DNA of 35,489 nt, taken from the NCBI RefSeq assembly GCF_029937575.1, contig NZ_JAPYPS010000037.1, forward strand, positions 1-35,489. Reading direction: 5' to 3'. Positions 1 through 9,771 of the stretch are shown here, piece by piece. Numbering within the stretch: the first letter of the stretch is position 1; every line of letters begins with the position of its first letter. This DNA is from Nocardioides sp. GTDB lineage: Bacteria; Actinomycetota; Actinomycetes; Propionibacteriales; Nocardioidaceae. Both the position numbers and the translations under genes were made by a program. The notes under the pieces are model-generated. The model did not search any database and was not told the origin of the DNA. It saw nothing but the letters and a program-made list of their open reading frames with translations.

Positions 1-59
1 ACCACGAAGAACGGGGCAGCACCGAAGAGCGCGGGCGCCACACCCACCCCGAAGAACAC
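1..59 (-). CDS. Possible 5' end of a membrane protein gene (partial)
   Basis: A GTG at 59 opens a frame that runs off the window edge and encodes about 20 mostly hydrophobic residues (VFFGVGVAPALFGAAPFF). That looks like a first transmembrane helix or signal anchor. It begins 16 bases after the hutU stop on the same strand, so it could be the next gene of the hut operon, such as a transporter. There is no convincing ribosome binding site and too little sequence to name a family, so the call rests on hydrophobicity and position alone. Confidence 0.25.
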   Translation of the reverse strand, partial: MFFGVGVAPALFGAAPFFV

Positions 60-75
60 CCACCCACGAGAAGCG

Positions 76-1764
76 TCAGCTGCGCTCGGACATCGGGATC
101 CGTACGCCGCGCTCGGCAGCGACCTCGGCCGCCCGTTCGTACCCGGCGTCGACGTGCCGGATGACGCCCATCCCGGGGTCGTTGGTCAGCACCCGCTCGA
201 GCTTCTCGGCCGCCAGGGCGGTGCCGTCGGCGACGCAGACCTGGCCGGCGTGCAGAGAGCGACCCATACCGACGCCGCCGCCGTGGTGGAAGGAGACCCA
301 GGATGCGCCGGAGGCGGTGTTGACCAGGGCGTTGAGGATCGCCCAGTCGGCGATCGCGTCGGAGCCGTCCAGCATCGCCTCGGTCTCGCGGTACGGCGAG
401 GCGACCGAGCCGCAGTCGAGGTGGTCGCGGCCGATCACGACGGGCGCGGAGAGCTCTCCGGAGGCGACCATCTCGTTGAACCTCAGCCCCGCGAGGTGGC
501 GCTCGCCGTACCCGAGCCAACAGATCCGTGCGGGCAGACCCTGGAACGAGACCCGCTCCTGCGCCATGTGGATCCAGCGGTGGAGGCGCTCGTTGACCCT
601 GCTCTCCTCCTTCGGGAAGAGCTCGAGGATCGCGCGGTCGGTGGCAGCGATGTCGGCCGGGTCGCCCGACAGCGCGGCCCAGCGGAACGGGCCGCGGCCC
701 TCGCAGAAGAGCGGGCGGATGTAGGCCGGCACGAAACCGGGGAACGAGAAGGCCCGGTCGTAGCCGCCCTTGCGGGCCTCGTCGCGGATCGAGTTGCCGT
801 AGTCGAAGACCTCGGCGCCGCCGTCCTGGAACTCCACCATCGCCCGCACGTGCGCGGCCATCGACGCCTGGGCGTCCTTGGTGAAGCCGTCCGGGTCGCG
901 CTTGGCGGCATCGTGCCAGTCCTCGAAGGCCACCCCCGCCGGCAGGTAGGACAGCGGGTCGTGGGCAGAGGTCTGGTCGGTGACGATGTCGATCGGCGCC
1001 TCGGCCTCGAGCAGCTGCGGGAAGACCTCGGCGGCGTTGCCGAGCACCCCGATCGACAGCGCTCGCCTCGCGTCGCGCGCCTCCACGGCGAGCGACACCG
1101 CCTCGTCGACCGAGCCTGCCTGGACGTCGAGGTAGCGGTGCTCGATCCGCCGGGCGATGCGTGCCCGGTCGACGTCGACGCAGATCGCGACGCCGTCGTT
1201 CATCGTCACGGCGAGCGGCTGGGCGCCGCCCATCCCGCCGAGGCCCGCGGTGAGCGTGATGGTCCCCGCCAGCGTGCCGCCGTACCTCTTGTCGGCGACG
1301 GCGGCGAACGTCTCGAACGTGCCCTGCAGGATGCCCTGGGTGCCGATGTAGATCCAGGATCCTGCGGTCATCTGGCCGTACATCGTCAGGCCCAGGTCCT
1401 CCAGGCGCCGGAACTCCTCCCAGTTGGCCCAGTCACCGACCAGGTTGGAGTTGGCGATCAGCACCCGCGGCGCCCACGCGTGCGTGCGCATCACGCCGAC
1501 CGGACGACCCGACTGCACGAGCATCGTCTCGTCGTCGGCGAGCGTGGTCAGCGTGCGCACCAACGCGTCGTACGACGGCCAGTCGCGCGCCGCCTTGCCG
1601 GTGCCGCCGTAGACGACGAGGTCCGCAGGGTTCTCCGCGTTGTCTGGATCGAGGTTGTTCATCAGCATCCGCAGCGGCGCCTCGGTCTGCCACGACCGCG
1701 CGGTCAGGTCGGTGCCGCGCGCGGCACGGATCGGCAGACGGGGGTTGGTCGCGTCATCATTCAC
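76..1764 (-). CDS. hutU: Urocanate hydratase HutU
   Basis: A cytosolic, NAD+-dependent urocanase, the second step of histidine degradation (urocanate to imidazolone propionate). The 562 residues match the usual family length of about 550-560. Seen in the sequence: the N-terminal [15 protein letters not shown] segment typical of urocanases, and the family signature [16 protein letters not shown]. The Cys of that signature is the catalytic-region cysteine. A glycine-rich [12 protein letters not shown] block follows, as expected. The GTG start at 1764 was chosen because it overlaps the hutH stop by four bases (GTGA, 1761-1764) and the protein then begins just ahead of the conserved region. The long upstream extension of the open frame is antisense-like noise inside hutH. 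It is translationally coupled to hutH. No hutI, hutF or hutG is visible in the window. Confidence 0.97.
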   Translation of the reverse strand: MNDDATNPRLPIRAARGTDLTARSWQTEAPLRMLMNNLDPDNAENPADLVVYGGTGKAARDWPSYDALVRTLTTLADDETMLVQSGRPVGVMRTHAWAPRVLIANSNLVGDWANWEEFRRLEDLGLTMYGQMTAGSWIYIGTQGILQGTFETFAAVADKRYGGTLAGTITLTAGLGGMGGAQPLAVTMNDGVAICVDVDRARIARRIEHRYLDVQAGSVDEAVSLAVEARDARRALSIGVLGNAAEVFPQLLEAEAPIDIVTDQTSAHDPLSYLPAGVAFEDWHDAAKRDPDGFTKDAQASMAAHVRAMVEFQDGGAEVFDYGNSIRDEARKGGYDRAFSFPGFVPAYIRPLFCEGRGPFRWAALSGDPADIAATDRAILELFPKEESRVNERLHRWIHMAQERVSFQGLPARICWLGYGERHLAGLRFNEMVASGELSAPVVIGRDHLDCGSVASPYRETEAMLDGSDAIADWAILNALVNTASGASWVSFHHGGGVGMGRSLHAGQVCVADGTALAAEKLERVLTNDPGMGVIRHVDAGYERAAEVAAERGVRIPMSERS

Positions 1765-3341
1765 TGGAGCTCTCCGATCGTGTCCTGGACAGCCTCCACC
1801 ACTGCACCCGAGGCGACCAGCCCCACGGCGGTCTCGATCTCGGGAGCCAGGTGGCGATCGGGGCCGGGACCTTCGATCCCGGCGCCGCGCAGCAGCGCCA
1901 CGACAGCACCGGTCGCCGGGGAGGGGGTCAAGGGCGCCCGCAGGTCGAGGGCGCGCGCGGCCGTGAGCACCTCGATCGCGACGACGCGCGTGAGCCCGTC
2001 GACGGAGCGCCGCAGCTTGCGCGCCGCCGACCACCCCATCGCCACGTGGTCCTCCTGCATCGCCGAGGAGGGGATCGAGTCGACCGAGGCGGGCACGGCG
2101 AGGCGCTTCAGCTCCGAGACGATCGCGGCCTGGGTGTACTGCGCGATCATGTGGCCGCTGTCCACGCCCGGGTCGTCGGCCAGGAACGGCGGGAGCCCGT
2201 GGTTGCGGGCCCTGTCCAGCGCCCGGTCGGTACGGCGTTCGCTCATCGAGGCCACGTCGGCGGCGGCGATCGCCAGGAAGTCCAGCACGTAGCCGACCGG
2301 TGCGCCGTGGAAGTTGCCGTTGGACTCGACGCGATCCCCGACCACCACAGGGTTGTCGATCGCGGCGGCCAGCTCCCGCTCGGCGACCCGCGCGGCGTGC
2401 TCCAGCGTGTCGCGCGCGGCGCCGTGCACTGCGGGCGCGCAACGCAGGGAGTAGGCGTCCTGGACCCGGTTGCAGTCGGGGCCGCGGTGCGAGGCGACGA
2501 CACCGGAGTCGGCCAGGATCCGGGTCAGGTTGGCGGCCGAGGCCGCGATCCCCGGGTGCGGGCGCAGGGCCGCTAGCTCGGCGGCGAAGACCCGGTCGGT
2601 GCCGAGGAGCGCCTCGACCGACATCGCGGCGGCGACGTCGGCGCTCCGCAGCAGCGTCCGGAGGTCGGCGAGCGCGAGCACCAGCATCCCGAGCATCCCG
2701 TCGGTGCCGTTGATCAGCGCCAAGCCCTCCTTGGCGCGCAGCTCCACGGGACCCAGGCCGACAGCGGCCAGCGCAGCGGCCGCCGGCATCAGCTCACCGG
2801 CCGCGTCGCGGACCGTGCCCTCCCCCATCAGCGCCAGCGCGCAGTGCGAGAGCGGCGCCAGGTCGCCGGAGCAGCCGAGCGAGCCGTACTCGTGGACCAC
2901 GGGAGTGATGCCGTGGGTCAGCAGCGCCGCGAGCAGCTCGGCGACCTCACGGCGTACGCCGGTGTGGCCGGTCGCCAGCGTGGAGAGGCGCAGCAGCATG
3001 AGCGCGCGCACGACCTCGCGCTCCACCTCGGGACCCGAGCCTGCGGCGTGCGAGCGCACCAGCGAGCGCTGCAGCTGGGCGCGCATCTCGGTCGGGATGT
3101 GGCGGGTCGCCAGCGCTCCGAACCCGGTCGAGACGCCGTACGTCGGGGTCTCGGCCGCCGCGAGCGCCTCGACGACGCCACGAGCCCGGTCGATCCCCGC
3201 CAGTGCCTCGTCGCTGAGGGCGACCGGGGCACCGTCGCGGGCCACGGCCACGACGTCGTCGACGGAGACCGGTCCGGGGGTGAGCGAGACGACAGACGGT
3301 GAGGCGGAGGGTGGCGTGGTCACCTCGTCATGGTGACGCAT
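1761..3341 (-). CDS. hutH: Histidine ammonia-lyase HutH
   Basis: Deaminates L-histidine to urocanate, the first step of the hut pathway, and feeds HutU. The 526 residues are close to the family norm of about 510. Recognised from TYGVSTGFG (about 67-75), [14 protein letters not shown] (153-166), the NGTDG block and the [12 protein letters not shown] block near the C terminus. The prosthetic group of this family (MIO) forms from an inner tripeptide that is Ala-Ser-Gly in the textbook enzyme. Here it reads Cys157-Ser158-Gly159. The Ser-Gly core is intact, so activity is likely, and a related aromatic-amino-acid lyase is the only realistic alternative. The hutU neighbour makes histidine the natural substrate. 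The ATG at 3341 has no clear Shine-Dalgarno sequence, so a start a few codons downstream (for example GTG at codon 7) is possible. Confidence 0.95.
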   Translation of the reverse strand: MRHHDEVTTPPSASPSVVSLTPGPVSVDDVVAVARDGAPVALSDEALAGIDRARGVVEALAAAETPTYGVSTGFGALATRHIPTEMRAQLQRSLVRSHAAGSGPEVEREVVRALMLLRLSTLATGHTGVRREVAELLAALLTHGITPVVHEYGSLGCSGDLAPLSHCALALMGEGTVRDAAGELMPAAAALAAVGLGPVELRAKEGLALINGTDGMLGMLVLALADLRTLLRSADVAAAMSVEALLGTDRVFAAELAALRPHPGIAASAANLTRILADSGVVASHRGPDCNRVQDAYSLRCAPAVHGAARDTLEHAARVAERELAAAIDNPVVVGDRVESNGNFHGAPVGYVLDFLAIAAADVASMSERRTDRALDRARNHGLPPFLADDPGVDSGHMIAQYTQAAIVSELKRLAVPASVDSIPSSAMQEDHVAMGWSAARKLRRSVDGLTRVVAIEVLTAARALDLRAPLTPSPATGAVVALLRGAGIEGPGPDRHLAPEIETAVGLVASGAVVEAVQDTIGELQ

Positions 3342-3465
3342 CGGCAGCGATCGGCGCCGACCGGCGGACAACCGTCGGCACCCAGGCTTACAGTGCTGAC
3401 ATTGTGACGTGGCTCTCGAGCCCCGCCACGGATGTGCTCCCACCCCGCTCCGACCTGGAGGCCTC

Positions 3466-6084
3466 GTGTCGTCCCCGCTCACCCGTTCCGCAGAGGTACG
3501 CCGCACCCGGCGACCCGTCCGAGTCGGTCTCCGGATCGCCCTGCCCCTCGCCCTGACCGTCGCCCTGGTCGCGGCGGCGCTCACCCTCCCGTCCGCGGAC
3601 CTGGGCCCCACGCTGAGCCTGCGCGAGGAGAACGAGCTCGTCAAGGCCGAGAAGGGACTGCCGCACGTCGACCCGGCGGGCACCCCGCTGCACACGCACG
3701 ACCCCCAGTTCAAGAACGAGGTCTCCCGCGGCGGCGAGGCCGTCTCGGCCGCCAGCGCGGACCCCACGACGGCAGCACAGGCCCGCAACGCGGCGTCGTA
3801 CGTCGCCTCCGAGCGGGCGCTGCCCGACCCCGAGCTCACCAGCATGTCGATCAAGCGCAAGCGCACCCGCGTCCCCGCCAACCGCTACGACATGGCCGGC
3901 GGCTGCTACACGCTGCGCACCGTCCGCGGCGCCTACGTCCGCGGCTCCGGCGACGACCTCGTGCTCAGTCGGGGCAAGCGCCGCACGGCGGCGCGCTACA
4001 CCTTCAAGGCCACCCGTCTCGGGGCCTACCTGATCTACGGCACCGGTGGGGTCTTCCTCGCCGGAGACTCGGGTGAGGCGGTCAACGACTCCGAGCCCAG
4101 CCGCACGTCCGACTGGACCGCCAGGAGAGCCGGCAAGAAGGGCAAGCGCTACACCTTCACCCTGCGCGGTGGCCGCTCCCTGAGCGCCCTCAAGGGCCGC
4201 CTGGTCACCGCCGACAAGGCCAAGCCGTTCGTGCTCGAGCGCGTCAGGGGGAAGAGATGCGCGAAGTTCCCCGAGTCCCAGGTCAACATCAAGGGCAAGC
4301 CGCACGCCGGCGTCTCCGACTTCCAGGAGGTCCGCGGGTTCGTCGACGCCCACACCCACGGGATGGCCTTCGAGTTCCTGGGCGGCAACGTCCACTGCGG
4401 CCGCCCGTGGCACAAGTGGGGCGTGACCTTCGCCCTGCGCGACTGCGTCGACCACACCCTCACCGGTGGCAACGGCGCCGCCCTGGAAACCTTCCTGTCC
4501 GGTGAGCCGAGCCACGACCCGGTGGGGTGGCCGACCTTCAAGGACTGGCCGGCGCCCAACTCGCTGACCCACGAGGGCACCTACTACAAGTGGATGGAGC
4601 GCGCGTGGCGCGGCGGCCAGCGACTCTTCGTCAACCTGCTCGTCGAGAACAACAAGCTCTGCGAGGTCTACCCGCTCAAGCACAACAGCTGCGACGACAT
4701 GGACTCCATCCGGCTGCAGGCCAAGGACATGTACGCCTTCCAGGACTACATCGACGCCCAGTGGGGCGGCCCGGGGAAGGGCTTCTACCGGATCGTGAAG
4801 TCCCCGTGGGAGGCGCGTGAGGTCATCAACGAGGGCAAGCTCGCCGTCGTCATGGGCATCGAGACCAGCGTCCCCTTCGGCTGCACGTTCAAGTACGTCG
4901 GCGGCAGCGACATCGATGCGTGCACGGCGAAGCAGATCACCGACCAGATCGACGAGATGCATGCCCTGGGCGTGCGCCAGATGGAGCTCGTCAACAAGTT
5001 CGACAACGCCCTCGGCGGGGTGGCCGGCGACGCGGGCCCGACGGGCATCGTGATCAACGGCGCCAACTTCCTCGAGACCGGCACCTTCTGGGACATGGAG
5101 ACCTGCGACCCGGCCGACACCGTGGACGCCGACAACCCGCAGGTGGCCTTCCCCGAGATCTCCGCCGACCAGCAGGACGCCCTCTTCGGAGCCATCGGCG
5201 CCGTCTTCGGTGGTGTGCTGCCCGCGATCCCGCTCTACCCGCCGCCGGCGCACTGCAACCAGCGCGACCTGACCTCGCTGGGCGAGCACACGATCCGTGC
5301 GCTGGCCGAGCGCGCGATGATCTTCGACCCCGACCACCTCAGCGTGAAGTCGCGCTCGACCGCCCTGGACGTCATCGACGACCTCGGCTACCAGGGCGTC
5401 CTGTCCAGCCACTCCTGGTCGACCCCTGACGCCTACACCCGGATCTACGAGGACGGCGGCTTCATCACGCCGTACGCCGGCGACTCGACGGGCTTCGTCG
5501 ACAAGTGGCGCACCCACATCGGCTGGGCCGACGAGCGCTTCTACTGGGGCATCGGCTTCGGCGCCGACATCAACGGCCTCGGCGCCCAGGGCGATCCGCG
5601 CGGCAGCAACGTCGCCAACAAGGTCGACTACCCGATCACGGGCATCGGCGGCATCACCATCAAGAAGCAGCGCGCCGGCAAGCGCATCTACGACATCAAC
5701 GCCGACGGCGTCGCGCAGTACGGCCTGTACCCCGACTGGATCGAGGACCTGACCAAGGTCGCGGGCGCCAGCGGCGGCAAGGCCGAGGGTGAGGCGATCT
5801 TCGACGACATGTCACGCGGGCCCGAGGCCTACCTGCAGATGTGGGAGCGCGCCTACGGCATCGCCCCCGACTCCTGCCGCAACCCCGACCTGCGGATGAG
5901 CGCCAAGCGGCTGCGCTCGGTCGTCCAGCGGGGGATGACCACCACGCAGGTCATGCGCGCGGTGGGCCAGCCCTTCCAGCGCCTCGGGACGACGTACGGC
6001 GTCTGCGTGCGCGGCGGCGACGCGGAGAGCCTGGCGATGATCGACTTCTCGGCCAAGGGCACCGTGACCCGGGTCCGCGCCTGA
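3466..6084 (+). CDS. Secreted M19 (membrane dipeptidase)-like metallohydrolase with N- and C-terminal extra domains
   Basis: An exported, probably zinc-dependent hydrolase of 872 residues, much longer than the usual 350-400 residues of peptidase M19. The GTG at 3466 follows GGAGG at 3457-3461 and gives a signal peptide: an RRTRR n-region, then a hydrophobic stretch ending near AALTLPSA. An upstream GTG at 3409 would lengthen that leader without benefit. Domains: residues about 140-280 are a Gly/Lys-rich beta segment resembling a beta-trefoil (my reading). The catalytic part has H296-x-H298, E466 (GIETS), H624 (DPDHLS), H649 (SSHS) and D701 (GFGADING), in the same order as the M19 metal ligands and substrate Asp, but with HxH where M19 has HxD. 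The last 65 residues (RGMTTTQVMRAVGQP...) resemble a BamE/SmpA fold. Substrate unknown; dipeptides or an amide/ester are possible. Confidence 0.8.
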   Translation: MSSPLTRSAEVRRTRRPVRVGLRIALPLALTVALVAAALTLPSADLGPTLSLREENELVKAEKGLPHVDPAGTPLHTHDPQFKNEVSRGGEAVSAASADPTTAAQARNAASYVASERALPDPELTSMSIKRKRTRVPANRYDMAGGCYTLRTVRGAYVRGSGDDLVLSRGKRRTAARYTFKATRLGAYLIYGTGGVFLAGDSGEAVNDSEPSRTSDWTARRAGKKGKRYTFTLRGGRSLSALKGRLVTADKAKPFVLERVRGKRCAKFPESQVNIKGKPHAGVSDFQEVRGFVDAHTHGMAFEFLGGNVHCGRPWHKWGVTFALRDCVDHTLTGGNGAALETFLSGEPSHDPVGWPTFKDWPAPNSLTHEGTYYKWMERAWRGGQRLFVNLLVENNKLCEVYPLKHNSCDDMDSIRLQAKDMYAFQDYIDAQWGGPGKGFYRIVKSPWEAREVINEGKLAVVMGIETSVPFGCTFKYVGGSDIDACTAKQITDQIDEMHALGVRQMELVNKFDNALGGVAGDAGPTGIVINGANFLETGTFWDMETCDPADTVDADNPQVAFPEISADQQDALFGAIGAVFGGVLPAIPLYPPPAHCNQRDLTSLGEHTIRALAERAMIFDPDHLSVKSRSTALDVIDDLGYQGVLSSHSWSTPDAYTRIYEDGGFITPYAGDSTGFVDKWRTHIGWADERFYWGIGFGADINGLGAQGDPRGSNVANKVDYPITGIGGITIKKQRAGKRIYDINADGVAQYGLYPDWIEDLTKVAGASGGKAEGEAIFDDMSRGPEAYLQMWERAYGIAPDSCRNPDLRMSAKRLRSVVQRGMTTTQVMRAVGQPFQRLGTTYGVCVRGGDAESLAMIDFSAKGTVTRVRA

Positions 6085-6100
6085 GTCCGGCCGCTGCAGG

Positions 6101-6132
6101 CCTACCCGCAGGTGAAGTTACCTGCGGGTAGG
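6101..6132. promoter_or_regulatory. Perfect 13-bp inverted repeat upstream of the EtfD-like gene (operator or terminator)
   Basis: CCTACCCGCAGGT (6101-6113) and its exact complement ACCTGCGGGTAGG (6120-6132) flank a six-base spacer, gaagtt. The repeat begins 17 bases after the preceding stop, so it could be a terminator hairpin, although no T-run follows. Each arm is itself nearly palindromic (TACC.GC.GGTA) and the right arm extends to TTACCTGCGGGTAG (6118-6131), which looks like a regulator site. A -10-like TAGGAT lies at 6129-6134. I favour a dual or operator role, because a related TTAC-N6-GTAA element sits at the promoter of the acyl-CoA dehydrogenase gene at 33512-33525. Confidence 0.55.
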
Positions 6133-6235
6133 ATCCTTCTCACCCCAGGGGAAGCCTGACGTGATGCTCGGGGACCCCTAGGCTCGCCTCGTCCGCGGAG
6201 CCACGCGGCGCTCGTTCGACCCGGGAGTCCACTGC

Positions 6236-9200
6236 ATGTTCCAGATCATCGCCATCGTCCTCTCACTGGCCCTGACCGCGTGGGCGGTCGTGGCCGTGAC
6301 GCTGACCGTCCGTCGGATGACGGCGACCATGCGCGTCGGGCAGCCGGTCGTCGGGCGCACCGACGATCCGGTGAAGCGCACGATCACGATGTTCAAGGAG
6401 ACGTTCGGTCACACCCGCATGCTCCAGTGGACCTGGGTCGGCATCATGCACTGGTTCGTCTACCTGGCGTTCATCGTGCTGAGCACCGCGGTGGCCACCG
6501 GCTACGTGCAGCTCTTCCAGGCCGACTTCGTGCTGCCGATCATCGGTCACTGGTACCCGCTGGAGTGGCTCTACGAGGGACTCGGGGTGCTCGGCACCGT
6601 CGGCATCGTCTTCCTAGCGATCTACCGCCAGAAGCACCATCCGCGCAGCCTCGGCCGCAAGAGCCGCTTCTTCGGCTCGACGGCCTGGCAGGCCTACTTC
6701 GTAGAGGCGTTCGTCCTCCTCGAGGGCAGCGCCATCCTCTTCATCCGCGGCGCCGAGTACAACCTGATCGCCGCCGAGGGCAGCGAGCACGGCAGCCGGG
6801 TGCACTTCCCGGTCAGCTCCTACTTCGGCGACGCCCTGTTCTCCAGCGACATCGGCACCCTGGAGAACACCATCTACGCCATCGCGCTCTTCAAGATCGT
6901 GCTGGCGATGATCTGGCTGCTGGTGATCGCCCAGAACATCGGGATGGGTGTCGCCTGGCACCGCTTCACCGCCTGGCCCAACATCTGGTTCAAGCGCGAG
7001 TCCTCGGGCCGTACGGCGCTGGGCGCCGTCAAGCCGCTCACCTCCGACGGCAAGCCGATCACCCTCGACGACATCGACGACCTCGACGAGGACTCCAAGC
7101 TCGGCGTCGGAGCCGTGGAGGACTTCTCGTGGAAGGGCATCCTCGACTTCACGACGTGCACCGAGTGCGGTCGCTGCCAGTCGCAGTGCCCCGCGTGGAA
7201 CACCGACAAGCCGCTCTCTCCCAAGCTCCTGATCACCGCGCTGCGCGACGCGACGTACGCCAAGGCTCCCTACCTGACGGCGCCCGAGGGCGAGCGCGAG
7301 GCGCTCCTCGAGGGTGACACCGCCCTCAAGACCGAGGTCGAGCGTCCGCTCGTCGGCGACACCGGTGGCCGGATGGACGGCATGGACGACGGCGAGTGGT
7401 TCTACAACCCCACCAACGGCTCCGCGGTGATCGACCCCGAGGTGCTGTGGAACTGCACCTCCTGCGGCGCCTGCGTGCAGCAGTGCCCGGTCGACATCGA
7501 GCACGTGGACCACATCATCGACATGCGCCGCCACGCGATCCTCGTGGAGTCGAACTTCCCCTCCGAGCTCAACGGTCTCTTCAAGGGCCTGGAGAACAAG
7601 GGCAACCCCTGGAACATGTCGGCCTCCGCCCGGATGGACTGGGCCAAGGGCCTCGAGTTCGACGTCCCGGTCGTGGGCGAGGACCTCGAGTCGCTGGAGT
7701 CGGTCGACTGGCTCTTCTGGGTCGGCTGCGCCGGCGCCTACGAGGATCGCGCCAAGAAGACCACCCGCGCCGTCGCCGAGCTCCTCAACATCGCCGGCAT
7801 CTCCTTCGGCGTGCTCGGCAACGGCGAGACCTGCACCGGCGACCCGGCTCGCCGCGCCGGCAACGAGTTCGTCTTCCAGGGCCTGGCCCAGCAGAACGTC
7901 GAGACGATGAAGGAGTACAAGGTCAAGAAGGTCGTCTCGACCTGCGCCCACTGCTTCAACACGCTCAAGAACGAGTACTCCGACTTCGGCATCGAACTCG
8001 AGGTCGTGCACCACACCCAGCTGCTCAACCGCCTGGTGCGCGAGGGCAAGCTGACCCCGGTCAAGGACGGCGCCGGCGCCCACAAGCGCTCGATCACCTA
8101 CCACGACCCCTGCTACATCGGTCGCCACAACGGCGTCTACACCCCGCCCCGCGAGCTGCTGCAGATCCTGCCCGGCGCCGAGTTCGTCGAGATGGAGCGC
8201 AACTCCGAGCGGTCCTTCTGCTGCGGCGCCGGCGGCGCGCGCATGTGGATGGAGGAGAACACCGGTGAGCGGATCAACGTCAACCGCACCAAGGAGGCTG
8301 TCGGCACCGGCGCCGACCAGATCGCGGTCGGCTGCCCGTTCTGCCGGGTGATGCTCTCGGACGGCCTGACCATGCAGCAGAGCAAGGGCGAGGCCCGCGA
8401 GGAGGTCGAGATCCTCGACGTCGCGCAGATGCTGCTGGCCTCGGTCAAGGGCGAGCAGGCCACCAAGCTCGCTCCGGGCGAGGGCGCGGCTGCGGCCGGC
8501 GCCGCGGCACCGGCCGCCAAGAAGGCCGCGCAGCCGGTCGAGACCAAGGCGGAGCCGGAGGCCGGTGACGTCACCACCGAGGAGCCCGAGAGCACCGTGA
8601 CGGAGACGGCCGACGCCGGCCCGGCGGCCAAGGCCTCGGGTGGCTCGTCGCTCTTCGACGACGCCGCCGACACCCCGGCCGAGACCGCCGACGAGGAGAA
8701 GGCCCCTGCCGAGGAGGCCAAGGCCGCCAAGCCGGCGTCCTCCGGTGGGTCGCTCTTCGACGTCGGCGGCGACGACAACGTGGAGGACGAGCCGGCAGCC
8801 ACTGCGGAGCCGGCCACCGCCCCGGCGAAGGACGACGAGAGCGCGCCGGCCGCGAAGGCGCCCGACGAGTCCGACGGCCTGGGTGGCGGGTCGCTCTTCG
8901 ACCTGGGTGGCGACGAGCCGGAGACGAAGCCGGCCGAGGAGACGAAGCCGGCCGCCAAGACCACCGAGCCGGAGAAACAGGCCACGCCGGCCGCAGAGGC
9001 CGAGCCGACCACCGACCTCGGATCGGGTGGCTCGCTGTTCGACCTGGAGGCCCCTGCGGAGCCCGAGCCGGCAGCGAAGGCTGAGCCGGAGCCGGAGCCG
9101 GCATCGCAGCCCGAGGCAGCCGAGCCCGAGCCTGAAGCCGCCCCGGAGCCGGAGGCGGCATCGGAGCCGGAGGCAGCATCGGAGCCCGACCCGGAGTCGG

Positions 9201-9766
9201 CAGCAGAGCCCGCACCTGCGGTCGACCTCAACGCCGGTGGATCGCTGTTCGACATCGCGGCCGCCGAGCCGCCAGCAGCCAAGGCGGCGCCGCAGGCCGA
9301 GCCCGCGGTCCCCGAGGCCGACGCAGCAGAGGAGACAGAGGAGCCACGGGAGCCGGAGGAGCCGAGTGCGGCGACGCCGAGTGCTCCCGTGGCCGACCTG
9401 TCGTCGGGCGGGTCGCTGTTCGACATCGCCGCGCCCGAGGCCGCCGTGCCCGCGGCTGCCCCCGCCCCCGAGAAGGCGGCCCCCAGCGAGCCGGCCGCCG
9501 AGGCGAGCGCGGAGACGCAGCCCGAACCCGGGCCCACCCCCGAGCCCGAGCCGCCTTCGGGCGGAGCCGCTGTCAGCGCCGCCGCGACGGCGGCGGCGTC
9601 CACGGACGAGCCGGCACCCGAGCCCGAGCCGGAGCCCGAGCCCGAGCCGGCCGAAGCAGAGACCGAGAAGCCGACACCGGCCCCCGTGCCGACGAGCAAC
9701 GGCGAGGCCCACCAGCCCCGCACGGACGCCGACATCAGCGAGGCCGGCTCCCTGTTCGACCTCTGA
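6236..9766 (+). CDS. etfD: EtfD-like membrane Fe-S oxidoreductase (ETF:menaquinone oxidoreductase type) with long SLFD-repeat tail
   Basis: Predicted to carry electrons from electron-transfer flavoprotein (fed by acyl-CoA dehydrogenases) to the quinone pool, as proposed for Mycobacterium tuberculosis EtfD (Rv0338c). ATG 6236 follows GGGAG at 6223-6227. Residues 1-235 hold about five membrane helices (nitrate-reductase gamma-like). Two 4Fe-4S ferredoxin motifs follow: C308/C311/C314/C318 and C407/C410/C413/C417. Two CCG (heterodisulfide-reductase) domains come next, with CAHCFN and CCGAGGARMW. The conserved enzyme ends near residue 745. About 430 further residues are Ala/Pro/Glu-rich, surely disordered, and contain SLFD at residues 805, 839, 886, 933, 1003, 1060 and 1172 (position of the Ser), the last one forming the C terminus (SLFDL-stop). 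At 1176 residues it is far longer than the core family. No etfA or etfB lies adjacent. Confidence 0.9.
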   Translation: MFQIIAIVLSLALTAWAVVAVTLTVRRMTATMRVGQPVVGRTDDPVKRTITMFKETFGHTRMLQWTWVGIMHWFVYLAFIVLSTAVATGYVQLFQADFVLPIIGHWYPLEWLYEGLGVLGTVGIVFLAIYRQKHHPRSLGRKSRFFGSTAWQAYFVEAFVLLEGSAILFIRGAEYNLIAAEGSEHGSRVHFPVSSYFGDALFSSDIGTLENTIYAIALFKIVLAMIWLLVIAQNIGMGVAWHRFTAWPNIWFKRESSGRTALGAVKPLTSDGKPITLDDIDDLDEDSKLGVGAVEDFSWKGILDFTTCTECGRCQSQCPAWNTDKPLSPKLLITALRDATYAKAPYLTAPEGEREALLEGDTALKTEVERPLVGDTGGRMDGMDDGEWFYNPTNGSAVIDPEVLWNCTSCGACVQQCPVDIEHVDHIIDMRRHAILVESNFPSELNGLFKGLENKGNPWNMSASARMDWAKGLEFDVPVVGEDLESLESVDWLFWVGCAGAYEDRAKKTTRAVAELLNIAGISFGVLGNGETCTGDPARRAGNEFVFQGLAQQNVETMKEYKVKKVVSTCAHCFNTLKNEYSDFGIELEVVHHTQLLNRLVREGKLTPVKDGAGAHKRSITYHDPCYIGRHNGVYTPPRELLQILPGAEFVEMERNSERSFCCGAGGARMWMEENTGERINVNRTKEAVGTGADQIAVGCPFCRVMLSDGLTMQQSKGEAREEVEILDVAQMLLASVKGEQATKLAPGEGAAAAGAAAPAAKKAAQPVETKAEPEAGDVTTEEPESTVTETADAGPAAKASGGSSLFDDAADTPAETADEEKAPAEEAKAAKPASSGGSLFDVGGDDNVEDEPAATAEPATAPAKDDESAPAAKAPDESDGLGGGSLFDLGGDEPETKPAEETKPAAKTTEPEKQATPAAEAEPTTDLGSGGSLFDLEAPAEPEPAAKAEPEPEPASQPEAAEPEPEAAPEPEAASEPEAASEPDPESAAEPAPAVDLNAGGSLFDIAAAEPPAAKAAPQAEPAVPEADAAEETEEPREPEEPSAATPSAPVADLSSGGSLFDIAAPEAAVPAAAPAPEKAAPSEPAAEASAETQPEPGPTPEPEPPSGGAAVSAAATAAASTDEPAPEPEPEPEPEPAEAETEKPTPAPVPTSNGEAHQPRTDADISEAGSLFDL

Positions 9767-9771
9767 GTGCC

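Noticed and set aside
3388..5517. 709-residue minus-strand frame opposite the M19-like gene
   Set aside because: Val/Asp/Gly/Arg-rich shadow frame. The sense product has a signal peptide and metal-site motifs.
6614..9712. 1032-residue open frame antisense to the EtfD-like gene
   Set aside because: GC-rich codon shadow of the real gene: Leu/Arg/Gly-rich, no family features, and the sense strand has clear Fe-S and CCG motifs.
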